A program made the position numbers and the translations under genes. This document shows, one piece after another, positions 30,801 through 38,993 of a DNA stretch of 64,000 nt (position 1 is the stretch's first letter; every line of letters begins with the position of its first letter). The stretch comes from Flagellimonas oceani (GTDB taxonomy: Bacteria; Bacteroidota; Bacteroidia; Flavobacteriales; Flavobacteriaceae), in contig NZ_CP049616.1 in the NCBI RefSeq assembly GCF_011068285.1, forward strand, positions 1,902,501-1,966,500, in the 5' to 3' direction. The notes beneath the pieces were generated by a model. That model searched no databases and had not been told where the DNA came from. It saw only the letters and a program-made list of their open reading frames with translations.

Positions 30801-32702
30801 AATATGGACCCTTACATCCCCATGTATTCCAGATTCATCCAAATTGATATAACTGTTCATGGACAGCCTTGCCTCATCATTACCGATGGTTTCCATGGAA
30901 ACATCATAAACTCCCAGTTCAAATCCTGCAATTTCGGGAGGAGCGATGGTATCCAAATAGCCAGCATATCCAATGGACAAATAGGGTCGCTCTTTGGTCT
31001 GAATATGTAGATCTTGGAATTTAAGCCCTGAAAATGTCAGTAATTCTTCATCCGAACCTGATACTTGGGCATTTTGTTCTGGGTCGAATGCCATTATCCC
31101 GGAAAGATTGGCCTCTGGATAAAACTTCTTGTCCTCCACCTCTAAATTGATGTAAGACTCCTTAAAGATTCTTGCTTTTGAACTGAAAATATTGAAGGGA
31201 ACGTCTTCTTCCACCTTAACCTTGACAAAATAATCCTGATTGGAAGAAATGACTCCAGAGTAACCCAATTGTCCACCAGAACTTTCCGAATCGCTTATGG
31301 GCAAGACGATTCTTCCGCTAAAACCGGCTTTCATAAACCGGTTCACTTTAATATCTACTCCCAAAGAGTCCAGAGAGAACTGCCATTTATTCGCATTTCC
31401 CTCATCGATACCGATAATGTTGGTAGCAAAAAAATCGCCGGACACCCCAAAATTGTCCAACAATAAATTTTGTGCACCTATGCTTACGCGTTCATCGGAA
31501 TTTCTTTTACCAAATTCTTCGGGGAGATATACTTTCACTTCTTCCGCAAAAAAGCCTCGCCACAGATTTTCATTGCCCGGCACCAATAGATTCTGTGCCG
31601 TGTACATTTGAGGAAAGTCCATACTTGCGGAATTGGCGGTATCGCTCAGATCCAGCACCGTGTTCTGCATTTTAAAGCCCCATTTGGGCAAAGCCCTGAG
31701 CTCGAAGGGTGGCAGGTCGAGCTGAATGAGCAAATCGTGTATGTTGGTGGTGTGCATAGAAAAGTTGGCTCCCACATAGCTATCGTTCCCCACCGCTTTT
31801 TCTCCACTGCCTGGCTCCGTTTTGTCCGGATACTTGATTTTACCGTTTTCTGTAATTGGAATGGCCACGGTTTTGGCGATACGTACATCGGCACTTATGG
31901 AAAGCTCCCTGATCTTTCCCTCGCAGTTGATGGTGATAAAGGTTTGTCCATTCGCTTCCCCGCTTGGGTCAATACCTCCCAAAAAGGTAAGCAGCCATTG
32001 CCCTCCGCCCATACCAACGGGAACATCGATCAATAGATTAAGGCTTGCCTCCTCATAAATACCTCCATTTTTGGAAATCCTTACATTGGTGGCACTGAAC
32101 ATAAGTTCTGTGTTCAACTCGCCCAGTTCCACTTTGGCAAACAGGTCAACCTCTGTGTAGGTGGGGTGGTATTCCATACGGAAGATGCCCAAGGTGATGT
32201 ATGAATTGGATTTGTTGGAGGAATCCTCGGAATCGGGGGAAATATTCTGCCGTATTCCCACGGGCAGCTCAACAGCCTGTTCCCCTCCTATAATTTGTAT
32301 AAAGCGTTGTTCATCCTCAATAATTTGGAAAACCTTTTGGGCATCATTCAATATTTTTTGGGTCTCGGGCTCAATATTGAACTGTTGTGCCACATAATCG
32401 GGCGAAAATTCGGCCACATTGTCCCACAGTCCAGAATGAATGTCCATATTGGGGGATTCCAGCTCGGAAAAGCTCCTGAATTTAGTTTTGGACACTTGCT
32501 TTTGGGACTTCTGCTTTTGCCATCGTTGCAGCAAACCTGCTATATTGTTTTGTTTTAAATCTGTGGTATCGGTTTGGCCATGACCTATATTCCGCAAGGG
32601 GTGCGTAGGTTTACCTTTGGTAACCGAATCGATCGGCGCGGTTGTTGCCCACAAGGAGACACAGCACCATAACAGTGAAATTGTAAGTAGGTTGGTTTTC
32701 AT
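27864..32702 (-). CDS. Very large exported beta-rich protein of unknown function
   Basis: I choose the ATG at 32702, giving MKTNLLTISLLWCCVSLWATTAP, a clean signal peptide; an upstream in-frame start at 32765 would add 21 unlikely residues. The product is 1612 residues. Residues about 150-1100 are long, Gly- and Asp-rich beta-strand repeats resembling a large barrel or solenoid (many stretches of the GxLxFxG type). A region near residues 1170-1300 (VDVFDAVQVAFNAPM...VTFTTGTAP) resembles Ig-like SbsA/Big_5 modules. I recognise no enzyme motif and no T9SS tail. It is preceded by a 21-bp repeat array and is the first gene of a three-gene transcript. Confidence 0.7.
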   Translation of the reverse strand: MKTNLLTISLLWCCVSLWATTAPIDSVTKGKPTHPLRNIGHGQTDTTDLKQNNIAGLLQRWQKQKSQKQVSKTKFRSFSELESPNMDIHSGLWDNVAEFSPDYVAQQFNIEPETQKILNDAQKVFQIIEDEQRFIQIIGGEQAVELPVGIRQNISPDSEDSSNKSNSYITLGIFRMEYHPTYTEVDLFAKVELGELNTELMFSATNVRISKNGGIYEEASLNLLIDVPVGMGGGQWLLTFLGGIDPSGEANGQTFITINCEGKIRELSISADVRIAKTVAIPITENGKIKYPDKTEPGSGEKAVGNDSYVGANFSMHTTNIHDLLIQLDLPPFELRALPKWGFKMQNTVLDLSDTANSASMDFPQMYTAQNLLVPGNENLWRGFFAEEVKVYLPEEFGKRNSDERVSIGAQNLLLDNFGVSGDFFATNIIGIDEGNANKWQFSLDSLGVDIKVNRFMKAGFSGRIVLPISDSESSGGQLGYSGVISSNQDYFVKVKVEEDVPFNIFSSKARIFKESYINLEVEDKKFYPEANLSGIMAFDPEQNAQVSGSDEELLTFSGLKFQDLHIQTKERPYLSIGYAGYLDTIAPPEIAGFELGVYDVSMETIGNDEARLSMNSYINLDESGIHGDVRVHIFGKLEDGDYLKWKYHTTEVSEVQVDVTRKGFEFSGRLAFFRENAVYGKGFAGELDLYSESLGIEIGAQGLFGNTGEYRYWYVDAHGRPTGSDNPNFTIYDIGGGVYHHMRKSGLNDAAGSMSGIYYAPDENIGLGFKALAAFEVKKGAAFTGLVAIEMSFNSATNGGGLSRLGFYGAAALIQGGGQSRDPFGSVGDMQQQVSDKEASLSNFHELSIDREGIQYFVDHVFPEVLTGEELFAAQVAIDFDFENRTYWGMFDVFLNAGPIKGAGEKNRLGYLEFYNAPEDWYIYVGTPYKRFGLQGIPIGPLTAKVDLYFMTGTILPDPARPPQNVIDILNLKGDELLFGRNFDQNLTEGAGYAFGASFSVGKEIDWGIVYASVRAGVGFDLMLRDFGDAHCLGKSGPLGMDGWYATGQLYAYLQGEIGAQVKLFGMRKRVPILKAGLAVLAQAQLPNPWFIRGYAGIDVKVLGVVSIRTRLKVTIGEECEIVGKSGIQDIVMISDVMPGDGYRDVDVFDAVQVAFNAPMESELRIQDDEGWKTYRVHLDDFIITNQGNPIEGAYEFNQEQDLLVFKSFEILPPEEEIYVKVKVGFQQKIGNSWIMVREDGKPIIEEKEVTFTTGTAPTYIPRKNIKYMYPVVDQKYMLPKESNQGYVQLHSGQEYLFGNGYKDELYFLDESGNKIKADFQYIASQKRLNFSIPNLKNETTYTYALITLNPSDVEESLVMTQEEFSQVSEDLEISTNSIVGSAKSGAFISRLNFSFTTSRHDTFKEKMNAMKVKNTITYLDGYQDSDAISNVARMSLIMEEYEPFSIEELVGTVYTQNTALIKFDAVLDDEYYKKDIYSLVYAEYPLDGDLRVQRNTAVLGIPPKKSIQISSNYVNYQQTDDGNNFLNTYFPYRWHLPITYYSDFKDLQYQVSNRYLVDDVNNQVKLQKYEHIMWGRFPFIRQEKYRVRFSYVLPNKSSGNSQTIIYKNSL

Positions 32703-32779
32703 ATAGTTTTGTTGCCGCTGCACTTTAAAATGAACGGACAAGTGGTAAGTAAGGCAATACTTCACAAAATTTGGGGCAT

Positions 32780-32834
32780 GAATTTACGGATGCCCCGTTT
32801 GAATTGACGAATGCACCAAATGAGTTAACGAAAA
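32780..32834 (-). promoter_or_regulatory. Three 21-bp-spaced direct repeats, candidate LytTR operator array (array B)
   Basis: Plus-strand units GAATTTACGGATG (32780), GAATTGACGAATG (32801) and GAGTTAACGAAAA (32822) start exactly 21 bases apart. On the minus strand each holds a 9-mer (TCCGTAAAT, TTCGTCAAT, TTCGTTAAC) that matches the LytTR site pattern [TA][AC][CA]GTTN[AG][TC] at 7-8 of 9 positions in the same register. The array ends 78 bases upstream of the 1612-residue protein gene. Confidence 0.65.
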
Positions 32835-33042
32835 TCCAAACAGGAAATATTTTTTCCCGTTTTTAACTACTTTTTACAAAGAGTGAATGTTACCAAGAAA
32901 ACAGTTTTGGTGTATTAAAAAAATTAATGTGGTGATGGAGATTGAGCTTTTGGCTACGAATTCTCGAGTATTTACTTTATTCTTAAAGTATCTCAAAGAA
33001 CTTTTATATGATAATTTCAATATCTTACTCATATTCGGCACC

Positions 33043-33063
33043 AGCCTGGAGGCTCGCGCTAGC
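33043..33063. repeat. GC-rich palindromic element in an AT-rich gap
   Basis: AGCCTGGAGGCT followed by GCTAGC, inside an otherwise AT-rich 430-base gap (32703-33136) between the immunity-like gene and the next transcription unit. Apart from this element and array B, no gene or terminator is seen in the gap. Confidence 0.4.
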
Positions 33064-33136
33064 GGGGGGCAATCAAATCATCAGCCTTTTGGCTCGATAA
33101 TTTCAGGATTTGATAGGAACCTCCTTAGTTCTAAAA

Positions 33137-33382
33137 TCACCAATCAATCTCCCCTTCTTCTCGCATCTTATATTGTAACGCTGCCAATTTGTAGCCTAAA
33201 CCAAAAATGTCTTCCGGTTTAAATTTACTTACCCTTAATTTACAAAAATGCACTTCGTCTGGGATATGTTCAATAATTTCAAAATCTGTGCCTCTAAACC
33301 TATTATGATTTTCGATAGCTTTCTCTAATAATTCTGGAAAAGTAACTGATACTTTAAAAACTAATTCTTTATCTAACTCCAT
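33137..33382 (-). CDS. Probable immunity protein for the deaminase toxin
   Basis: An 81-residue, acidic, cytoplasmic protein (no signal peptide) whose ATG lies inside the 3' end of the toxin gene (14-base overlap, different frame). Residues include VFKVSVTFPELLEKAIENHN and EVHFCKLRVSKFKPEDIFGLG. I do not recognise the family. The call rests on position: a small gene translationally coupled to a polymorphic toxin C-terminus is nearly always its immunity gene. DNA here is AT-rich like the toxin tip, which fits transfer of the two as one module. An unrelated small orphan is the alternative. Confidence 0.65.
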   Translation of the reverse strand: MELDKELVFKVSVTFPELLEKAIENHNRFRGTDFEIIEHIPDEVHFCKLRVSKFKPEDIFGLGYKLAALQYKMREEGEIDW

Positions 33383-36300
33383 CGATTAACTTTATTTCTA
33401 TGTTAGGAAACATCTCACTAAACTGTTGTATAACACCTTGACAAGAGGTACAGTATGGATTTTCTGATACGATTTTTAATGTTCCCTCTATTTTATCGTT
33501 TACTTGATTTTTAACTCCTCCTAATTTTTTAGCTAAGTCATTCAACATTCGATATTCCGAATCTGTAATTCTTACCCAACTTCCCGAAACCCCAACTGAT
33601 TCTACTGCATCAAAAATATGGGTTTCTAATTCAGCATCTTCAATCGAAACACTCTCCCACATTTTATTATTATTGATATCAACATTTGGTATATCCCCTT
33701 CCAAATACCCATAATTTCCTCCTCCGGTTTTTCCAGTTCTGTAATCACGTATTTTATTTAGAGCGTCTTTGATTTCTTCAACTGAAGCAAGCTTTGATTT
33801 TTTCAATGAACCTATCAGGCTTGTATTGTCTGCACAGCTTCCCAAGGCATTAATGAAAGGCTGTTTTCTACTAGTCTTTAATCCGTCAAACGCTGCTTGT
33901 ATTGCATCGTCCGCAATTTGTGGGTTGGCTGCCCTAAAAGCATGCACTGCATTGATATTGTCGATACTTTTTAAAGAAGTGCTTCCATTTGAAAGTATTT
34001 TCCAACTCTCGACCAAATCAGGGTTCTCCGCAATCGCCTCGGCAAACTCCTTGTCCGTAAGGTCGTCACTTAGCTTTTGGAGCTGCGCCGCATCCAAGTC
34101 CAATCTCTTAAGAACATCCACCAACCGCTCCGTCGCCTCCTTGGAGAACTTTACCAAAACGGTGGTGCCATTGGCTAATTTAACAATTTTTCCCGCATTT
34201 TTCACCGTAGTGGCATATACCAAGGGTATGGTGGAGGCAAAGGAGATGGCTGCACTGGTACCGTCCCCTTCAATGGTATACCATATGCCGTTGGCCACAT
34301 CAAAAACCTCTCCGGCCACGGGCACCATGCCCGCGGCATCCAATACCAAATGCCCTGCCGCGGAGCTAAACACCTGCCCAAAAAGGTAATCGAGAGCCGC
34401 TGCGGTGTCCACATCATACTCGGGCACAGCGATGGGCTCCCATCTTCCGTTGCCCCTGTTGTACTGGTAGTGGATTATCCAACCTTCTTGGTCGGCAATG
34501 GAGTACACATGGGCCACACTACCGTCAATGGCCACCACTTTGCGCAAAAAGCCGCCATAGCCAAAGGGGTTATAGGTTCCCATAAAGTATTCGGTAAACC
34601 CGTCGTAGTCCAAGCCTGGCAAACAGGTAGTGTACCCCTGCTTTTCAATGGGCAACAAGTTCCATTGTATATCGCCCCAATCCGTAACCAAGGTTCCCTC
34701 GCCTGTTGTGTTTATGCTTTCAGGTTGGTATTGTGCCTCGTACAAAATGGGAGCACAGGTTTTTTCCTCTTTTATGTACCTAAAACGGATGTTTTTCGGG
34801 TCTGGAAGTGCTCCAAAATCATAGGGCTCTGAATCTTTATTGATTTTATAGCCCGTAAACTCATTTCCCTTTTTATGGGCTTTGTACTCGCCTGCATTGG
34901 TACCATCCTCAATGGTAAAACTCTGTAAGGAACCATAAGCGGTAATCCCGTTTTTGACCGTATAATATTTTACGGGCACCTCTCCAGACAACGCTACGGG
35001 TACTCCCGCCGGCGACACATAGACTACAATGTTTGTTTCGGTAGTTCCTTCGAGTGCAAGAGCATCTTCGGGGTCAAAGGCAATTTCATTGGGGCTGGAT
35101 GAGGCATCTCGGAAACTCTCCGCATCTTGTATACTTTCCTCAAGATCGTTGTACGCCTGTATCTGGTTGGCAGTGTTATAACCCTCTGGGTTGGGGCCTC
35201 CTTGGGTGGCCTCGTTTATCAAGTCTAAGCTAGCAGCATTATAGGCACTGTGATTGGCTGCCAGTTCGTTCCTTATGTTTTGGGGAATGGATTCATCGGC
35301 CAATAGTTCCTCCACATAACTTTCCTGCTGCTCGTTTTCAGTTTCAAGTTGCTCTATTTGCTCTGGAGTTCCAGTAAAGTTTTGGAGCAGCTCCCGTATG
35401 GACGAAGCAAGCTCCCCTACCGTCTCCACCACATCGCCCGTGTCCACAATACTGCCCATGGTGGGGTCATACTCTGTGATCACGGTACCTTGGGCAAGCT
35501 GCCTGTCCGTGTTCACCAATATATTGGTGAAGTGCACCGCCAGTTTTATGTTGCCCAAATAGGGCAAGCGGGTATAGCCCCTCCCCGTAAAGTAACCGTT
35601 GCCGCCGTGCACCTCGGTGGCCACCACTTGGAAGTCGCCCGCGGTAAAGCTCTCGCCTACGCCCAATTGGGGCAAGGGGTCTTGGTTGGTAATGTCCACA
35701 TCGGGAGACACGCCGCATTGGTACAGATCCTCTTCCTCGGTCTCCAGATTGGTGGTAAACTGCCGTAGGGGGCTCCAATCGCTCTCGGCCACGGCACAGG
35801 TCTTTTGTAACTGGTATTCATAGGTGGTGTCGGCCTGTAAATCCCAAAGCGTAGTCCAGTTGGCTGTGGTCTGGTTATGGAACCATGCGTTCCCGTTGCC
35901 CTTGGCACGGTACCGTACCTTAAACTGGGGTACGCTGGTACTGTTGTCCTCCCAAAAAATGTTGGCTTGGTTGGCGCCCCTTACCTCATGGTATATGCCA
36001 TTGGGCACGTAGCAGCCTTCTATATGCTTGAACGAAAATATTTGGCTGTACCCTTGGTTCAGGAACATGCCAATGTCCTCTGCTCCCTGTTTGGCCCTAG
36101 CCTGTACACGCCAAGCGTATGTTCTGTTGGGCAGCAGCATGGGGTCGCTTGGGCCATACACGTAGGTGGTGGCATTGGTGGTAGTGGTGAACATGGGTGT
36201 AGAGCCCAAAAAAGCGGCCTGGGGGTCCAATGCGTTGTCCCAAATCTCCACCAAACTGAGCTCGTACTCCACTTGGCTTACGTTGATGTGCCGTGGCGTC

Positions 36301-36893
36301 CATTGGAACACAATGTTCTGAGGGCTACGTTCCACGATATCGCTTCCATTTTCGGGCAATACCAAGATGGGCGGACTGTTCTTGAATACGTTTATAGCGG
36401 TACAGGCGTTGTTGGAGAGCCGTTTGCCCGTGAGGACATCGAACACCTGAAAACAGACTTGATAAACGCCATCGGGGATGGGACTGCCGTACACATTGGG
36501 GGTTATCCCCGTAAGGTTGCCGAACTCAAAATACGGGGCGAGCTGGGTATGTTCCAGCACGGTGGGGATGCCGCCTTCCAAAAAGAACGGTGTGGCCCCG
36601 ATGACATTTTCGTTGCTCTGGAAACCGATGCCGTTCCCGTTGAACGATACCTGTAAACGTACCTGCCGGTCGGAAATCTGGAAATCGTTGAGTACAATTT
36701 GTACCCGCAACGGTCCGTTCAGTGTCCCTGCATTGGCAAAATCGGAGAAATTGGCAGGTGCGGGAGGGTTGGCCTGCGCAATCACTTGTACGGGAAAGGA
36801 CTGGGCTATGGACAGATGGCTGTGCAGCAGTAAGCAGCATAACATTGGCCAGTACAACCATTTTCTTTTTGCTGTGTAGACGGTCATTTTCAT
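33369..36893 (-). CDS. Large exported multidomain protein with C-terminal BURPS668_1122-type deaminase toxin domain
   Basis: I choose the ATG at 36893 (1174 residues; a GTG 12 codons upstream is less likely), giving a signal peptide ending LSIAQS. Residues about 25-190 resemble the TANFOR-type N-terminal domain (from memory), followed by fibronectin/Ig-like modules to about 420. A hydrophobic segment, DAAGMVPVAGEVFDVANG at about 850, resembles pre-toxin domains of polymorphic toxins. The last about 115 residues match the BURPS668_1122 (Toxin-deaminase) family: ITDSEYRMLNDLAKKLG (Glu1113 at the catalytic position), then ENPYCTSCQGVIQQF (Cys1148 and Cys1151, zinc ligands) and FPNIEIKL. Predicted action: deamination of nucleic-acid bases or nucleotides in a target cell. 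There is no T9SS tail. It lies 45 bases after the beta-barrel gene and overlaps the immunity-like gene. Confidence 0.8.
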   Translation of the reverse strand: MKMTVYTAKRKWLYWPMLCCLLLHSHLSIAQSFPVQVIAQANPPAPANFSDFANAGTLNGPLRVQIVLNDFQISDRQVRLQVSFNGNGIGFQSNENVIGATPFFLEGGIPTVLEHTQLAPYFEFGNLTGITPNVYGSPIPDGVYQVCFQVFDVLTGKRLSNNACTAINVFKNSPPILVLPENGSDIVERSPQNIVFQWTPRHINVSQVEYELSLVEIWDNALDPQAAFLGSTPMFTTTTNATTYVYGPSDPMLLPNRTYAWRVQARAKQGAEDIGMFLNQGYSQIFSFKHIEGCYVPNGIYHEVRGANQANIFWEDNSTSVPQFKVRYRAKGNGNAWFHNQTTANWTTLWDLQADTTYEYQLQKTCAVAESDWSPLRQFTTNLETEEEDLYQCGVSPDVDITNQDPLPQLGVGESFTAGDFQVVATEVHGGNGYFTGRGYTRLPYLGNIKLAVHFTNILVNTDRQLAQGTVITEYDPTMGSIVDTGDVVETVGELASSIRELLQNFTGTPEQIEQLETENEQQESYVEELLADESIPQNIRNELAANHSAYNAASLDLINEATQGGPNPEGYNTANQIQAYNDLEESIQDAESFRDASSSPNEIAFDPEDALALEGTTETNIVVYVSPAGVPVALSGEVPVKYYTVKNGITAYGSLQSFTIEDGTNAGEYKAHKKGNEFTGYKINKDSEPYDFGALPDPKNIRFRYIKEEKTCAPILYEAQYQPESINTTGEGTLVTDWGDIQWNLLPIEKQGYTTCLPGLDYDGFTEYFMGTYNPFGYGGFLRKVVAIDGSVAHVYSIADQEGWIIHYQYNRGNGRWEPIAVPEYDVDTAAALDYLFGQVFSSAAGHLVLDAAGMVPVAGEVFDVANGIWYTIEGDGTSAAISFASTIPLVYATTVKNAGKIVKLANGTTVLVKFSKEATERLVDVLKRLDLDAAQLQKLSDDLTDKEFAEAIAENPDLVESWKILSNGSTSLKSIDNINAVHAFRAANPQIADDAIQAAFDGLKTSRKQPFINALGSCADNTSLIGSLKKSKLASVEEIKDALNKIRDYRTGKTGGGNYGYLEGDIPNVDINNNKMWESVSIEDAELETHIFDAVESVGVSGSWVRITDSEYRMLNDLAKKLGGVKNQVNDKIEGTLKIVSENPYCTSCQGVIQQFSEMFPNIEIKLIDGVR

Positions 36894-36938
36894 AAGTAGG
36901 CATTTTAATCGGCAGGCTTGGGGCGGCACTGTCTTTGT

Positions 36939-38939
36939 TTATTCTTTTGTCTTGTTCAATTCCTCAAAACGATGGAGCTCCTTCAAAAAAGCAATCGCTA
37001 CGTCCTTCAATCGGTCTGTATTGTTATCCTTTTCAAAATCCATCAACATTTGTTCGAGTTCATCACGCTTTTCTTGGGGCATTGGGTCGTATCGGGATTG
37101 CTGCAACACATTTTGCAGTTGCTGTTTAATTTCCGAAGGGGTTCCACTGTACACCACATCCCTGTAGCGGAAAGTCAACAGATTATTTTGTGGTGGACTT
37201 TGCCCGAATGAGGACGGGGGCCGGTCGACATTGTTCTTTTTCCCTCGTCCAAAGGTATAGGTGTAGCCAAAAGTGGTCGTAAAATCCGTGGTACTGGCTT
37301 GCACTGTATTTCTGAAGAGGGAAAGTATGTTCAACGAAAAATTGTGCCCTTCCTTCCAAGCATAATTGCCCCCCAACCGAAGGTTATAGAACTGGTTCTG
37401 TTGCGCTCCATTGGCAAAAGAGGTATTGTAGGAAGCTGAAAAATTACTACGCAACTTCTTGTCAAAAAACTGTTTGGCAACGCCCAAGGTCGGGCCCAGC
37501 GTAAGACCCGCGTCCATTTCCCCGGTTTTGGTGTAGGAGGTATTGGCCGCCACGGTTATGGTCAACGATTGTTGTGGGTAACCCAAGGCGTATGAAGCTG
37601 AACCGTTATAAAATCGGGTTCCGCTGTTTTCAATGGCCGCACCTTCCTGTTCTTCATTGGAATCCTGATACACCACATTGATGTTGGCCCTGTCAGTTCG
37701 GGTTTCGGTCTGTTTTACCGTATAGTTTACGCTCAAATTGGCGTTTTTGGAGATTTGGCGGTAGTTTAAGGTGTCCAGGTTATCCAATCCATTCACTTGG
37801 TTGATATAGTCGAACTGGTCCCTGATGTTGGTATAGGATTGAAAATTGGAAAAGGAACCATTGATGCCCAATCTTTCCGTTGGGGCATAGTTCAGGTTGA
37901 TGGCACTTACCAATCGTTTCATTGCCGAGGCCTTGGAATCGTCCAGATTATCACGTTGCAAACCTGCATTAACACCAATATTGAGTTTATTGTCAAAAAT
38001 GGTCTGGGAGGCATTTACCGTAATGTTTTCCAGATCGTTGTTGAAATAATAGGCGCCAAACGTTCTGTAGTTAGGGTCCACACGTTCGTATGCGCCGCCC
38101 AGGGTTCCATTGCCCAAGCTATAACCTATGGATGCATTGAAAGCGTTGGTATATTGGGTTGTGATGTTTTCATTTAGAAACAAAGAAAGCATCCCGCTGT
38201 CGCCACTTTTATCAGTTACCCTAACATCTTCCGTAATGCCGGAGACGGCATATTCCATTCGGATATTGATTTTTTCTTTTACCTGAAAATCGGTCAAAAA
38301 GGATACAGCCGTATTATCCTTGGGCGATAGTCCCAATTCCACAGGAAAAGGCTCGTGGAGGGAGTTTTTATCATCGAACCCTTTGAAAAAAATCAAACCT
38401 AGATTAAACTTCTCAAAAGCATAGGAAGACTTTAGTCCGAAACCTCGCCGTAAATAAGCTGTTTGTTGGTTGGGTTTGTCAATATTATACTCCACCGCCC
38501 TCAAAAACCTGCCGTACATGGCACTGACTTTAAACGGCCCCGGAGGAACAAGGTCGATTCCAACTCCTGTAAATTGATGTCCACTGAGCGTGTAGGGTGA
38601 AAATGACATGGCCACATCGCCGATATGCGCCGTAATCCATTTATAGGATGGGCTTATGCTCAAGCGGTTCAGCTTAAAAGGGCTGGAAAAATCAAAATTT
38701 TGGTTAGTGTAGGCAAAAGAGAGCGGAACATTATAAACCTCAGCGATATTGAAATTGAGGTTTCCGTTCACAAAATAGGTAAATGCCTGGCGGTTAGCGG
38801 TACCTTCATAGAAAACACCGTTGGCCGATAAGCTTCCGCTGTAATCAAAGAGTTTTGCTTTGCCCAATCGGTCAAGGTCGATGCTTTGAGAAAGACCTAG
38901 GAACCCGCACATCATAAAAGGAAATAAAAGCCTGTACAA
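36939..38939 (-). CDS. Outer-membrane beta-barrel protein, candidate exporter of the toxin cluster
   Basis: A 666-residue protein starting at TTG (38939); no in-frame ATG lies upstream before a stop, and the TTG start gives a full signal peptide (YRLLFPFMMCGFLGLSQS). Residues about 25-580 show alternating beta-strand pattern with aromatic girdles throughout (e.g. FSASYNTSF, FTTTFGYTYTFGRG), as in outer-membrane barrels of 20 or more strands, but without a TonB plug domain. The last 70 residues are a charged helical tail (EKRDELEQMLMDFEKDNN), probably periplasmic. It is the first gene of the transcript that continues into the toxin and immunity genes. Inference: it anchors or exports the next gene's product. 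Confidence 0.72.
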   Translation of the reverse strand: MYRLLFPFMMCGFLGLSQSIDLDRLGKAKLFDYSGSLSANGVFYEGTANRQAFTYFVNGNLNFNIAEVYNVPLSFAYTNQNFDFSSPFKLNRLSISPSYKWITAHIGDVAMSFSPYTLSGHQFTGVGIDLVPPGPFKVSAMYGRFLRAVEYNIDKPNQQTAYLRRGFGLKSSYAFEKFNLGLIFFKGFDDKNSLHEPFPVELGLSPKDNTAVSFLTDFQVKEKINIRMEYAVSGITEDVRVTDKSGDSGMLSLFLNENITTQYTNAFNASIGYSLGNGTLGGAYERVDPNYRTFGAYYFNNDLENITVNASQTIFDNKLNIGVNAGLQRDNLDDSKASAMKRLVSAINLNYAPTERLGINGSFSNFQSYTNIRDQFDYINQVNGLDNLDTLNYRQISKNANLSVNYTVKQTETRTDRANINVVYQDSNEEQEGAAIENSGTRFYNGSASYALGYPQQSLTITVAANTSYTKTGEMDAGLTLGPTLGVAKQFFDKKLRSNFSASYNTSFANGAQQNQFYNLRLGGNYAWKEGHNFSLNILSLFRNTVQASTTDFTTTFGYTYTFGRGKKNNVDRPPSSFGQSPPQNNLLTFRYRDVVYSGTPSEIKQQLQNVLQQSRYDPMPQEKRDELEQMLMDFEKDNNTDRLKDVAIAFLKELHRFEELNKTKE

Positions 38940-38993
38940 TTTAGGTCGGTTAATTCCCCAATGATACTATTTCACATCGTTCTATTTTTTACC

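Noticed and set aside
32887..33222. A 111-residue plus-strand open frame between the immunity-like gene and array B
   Set aside because: It runs across the GC-rich palindrome and into the opposite strand of the immunity-like gene, has unlikely composition and no recognisable motif.
35877..36656. A 259-residue plus-strand open frame opposite the toxin carrier
   Set aside because: It lies wholly antisense to the N-terminal modules of the toxin protein; high local GC removes stop codons there, which explains the long frame.
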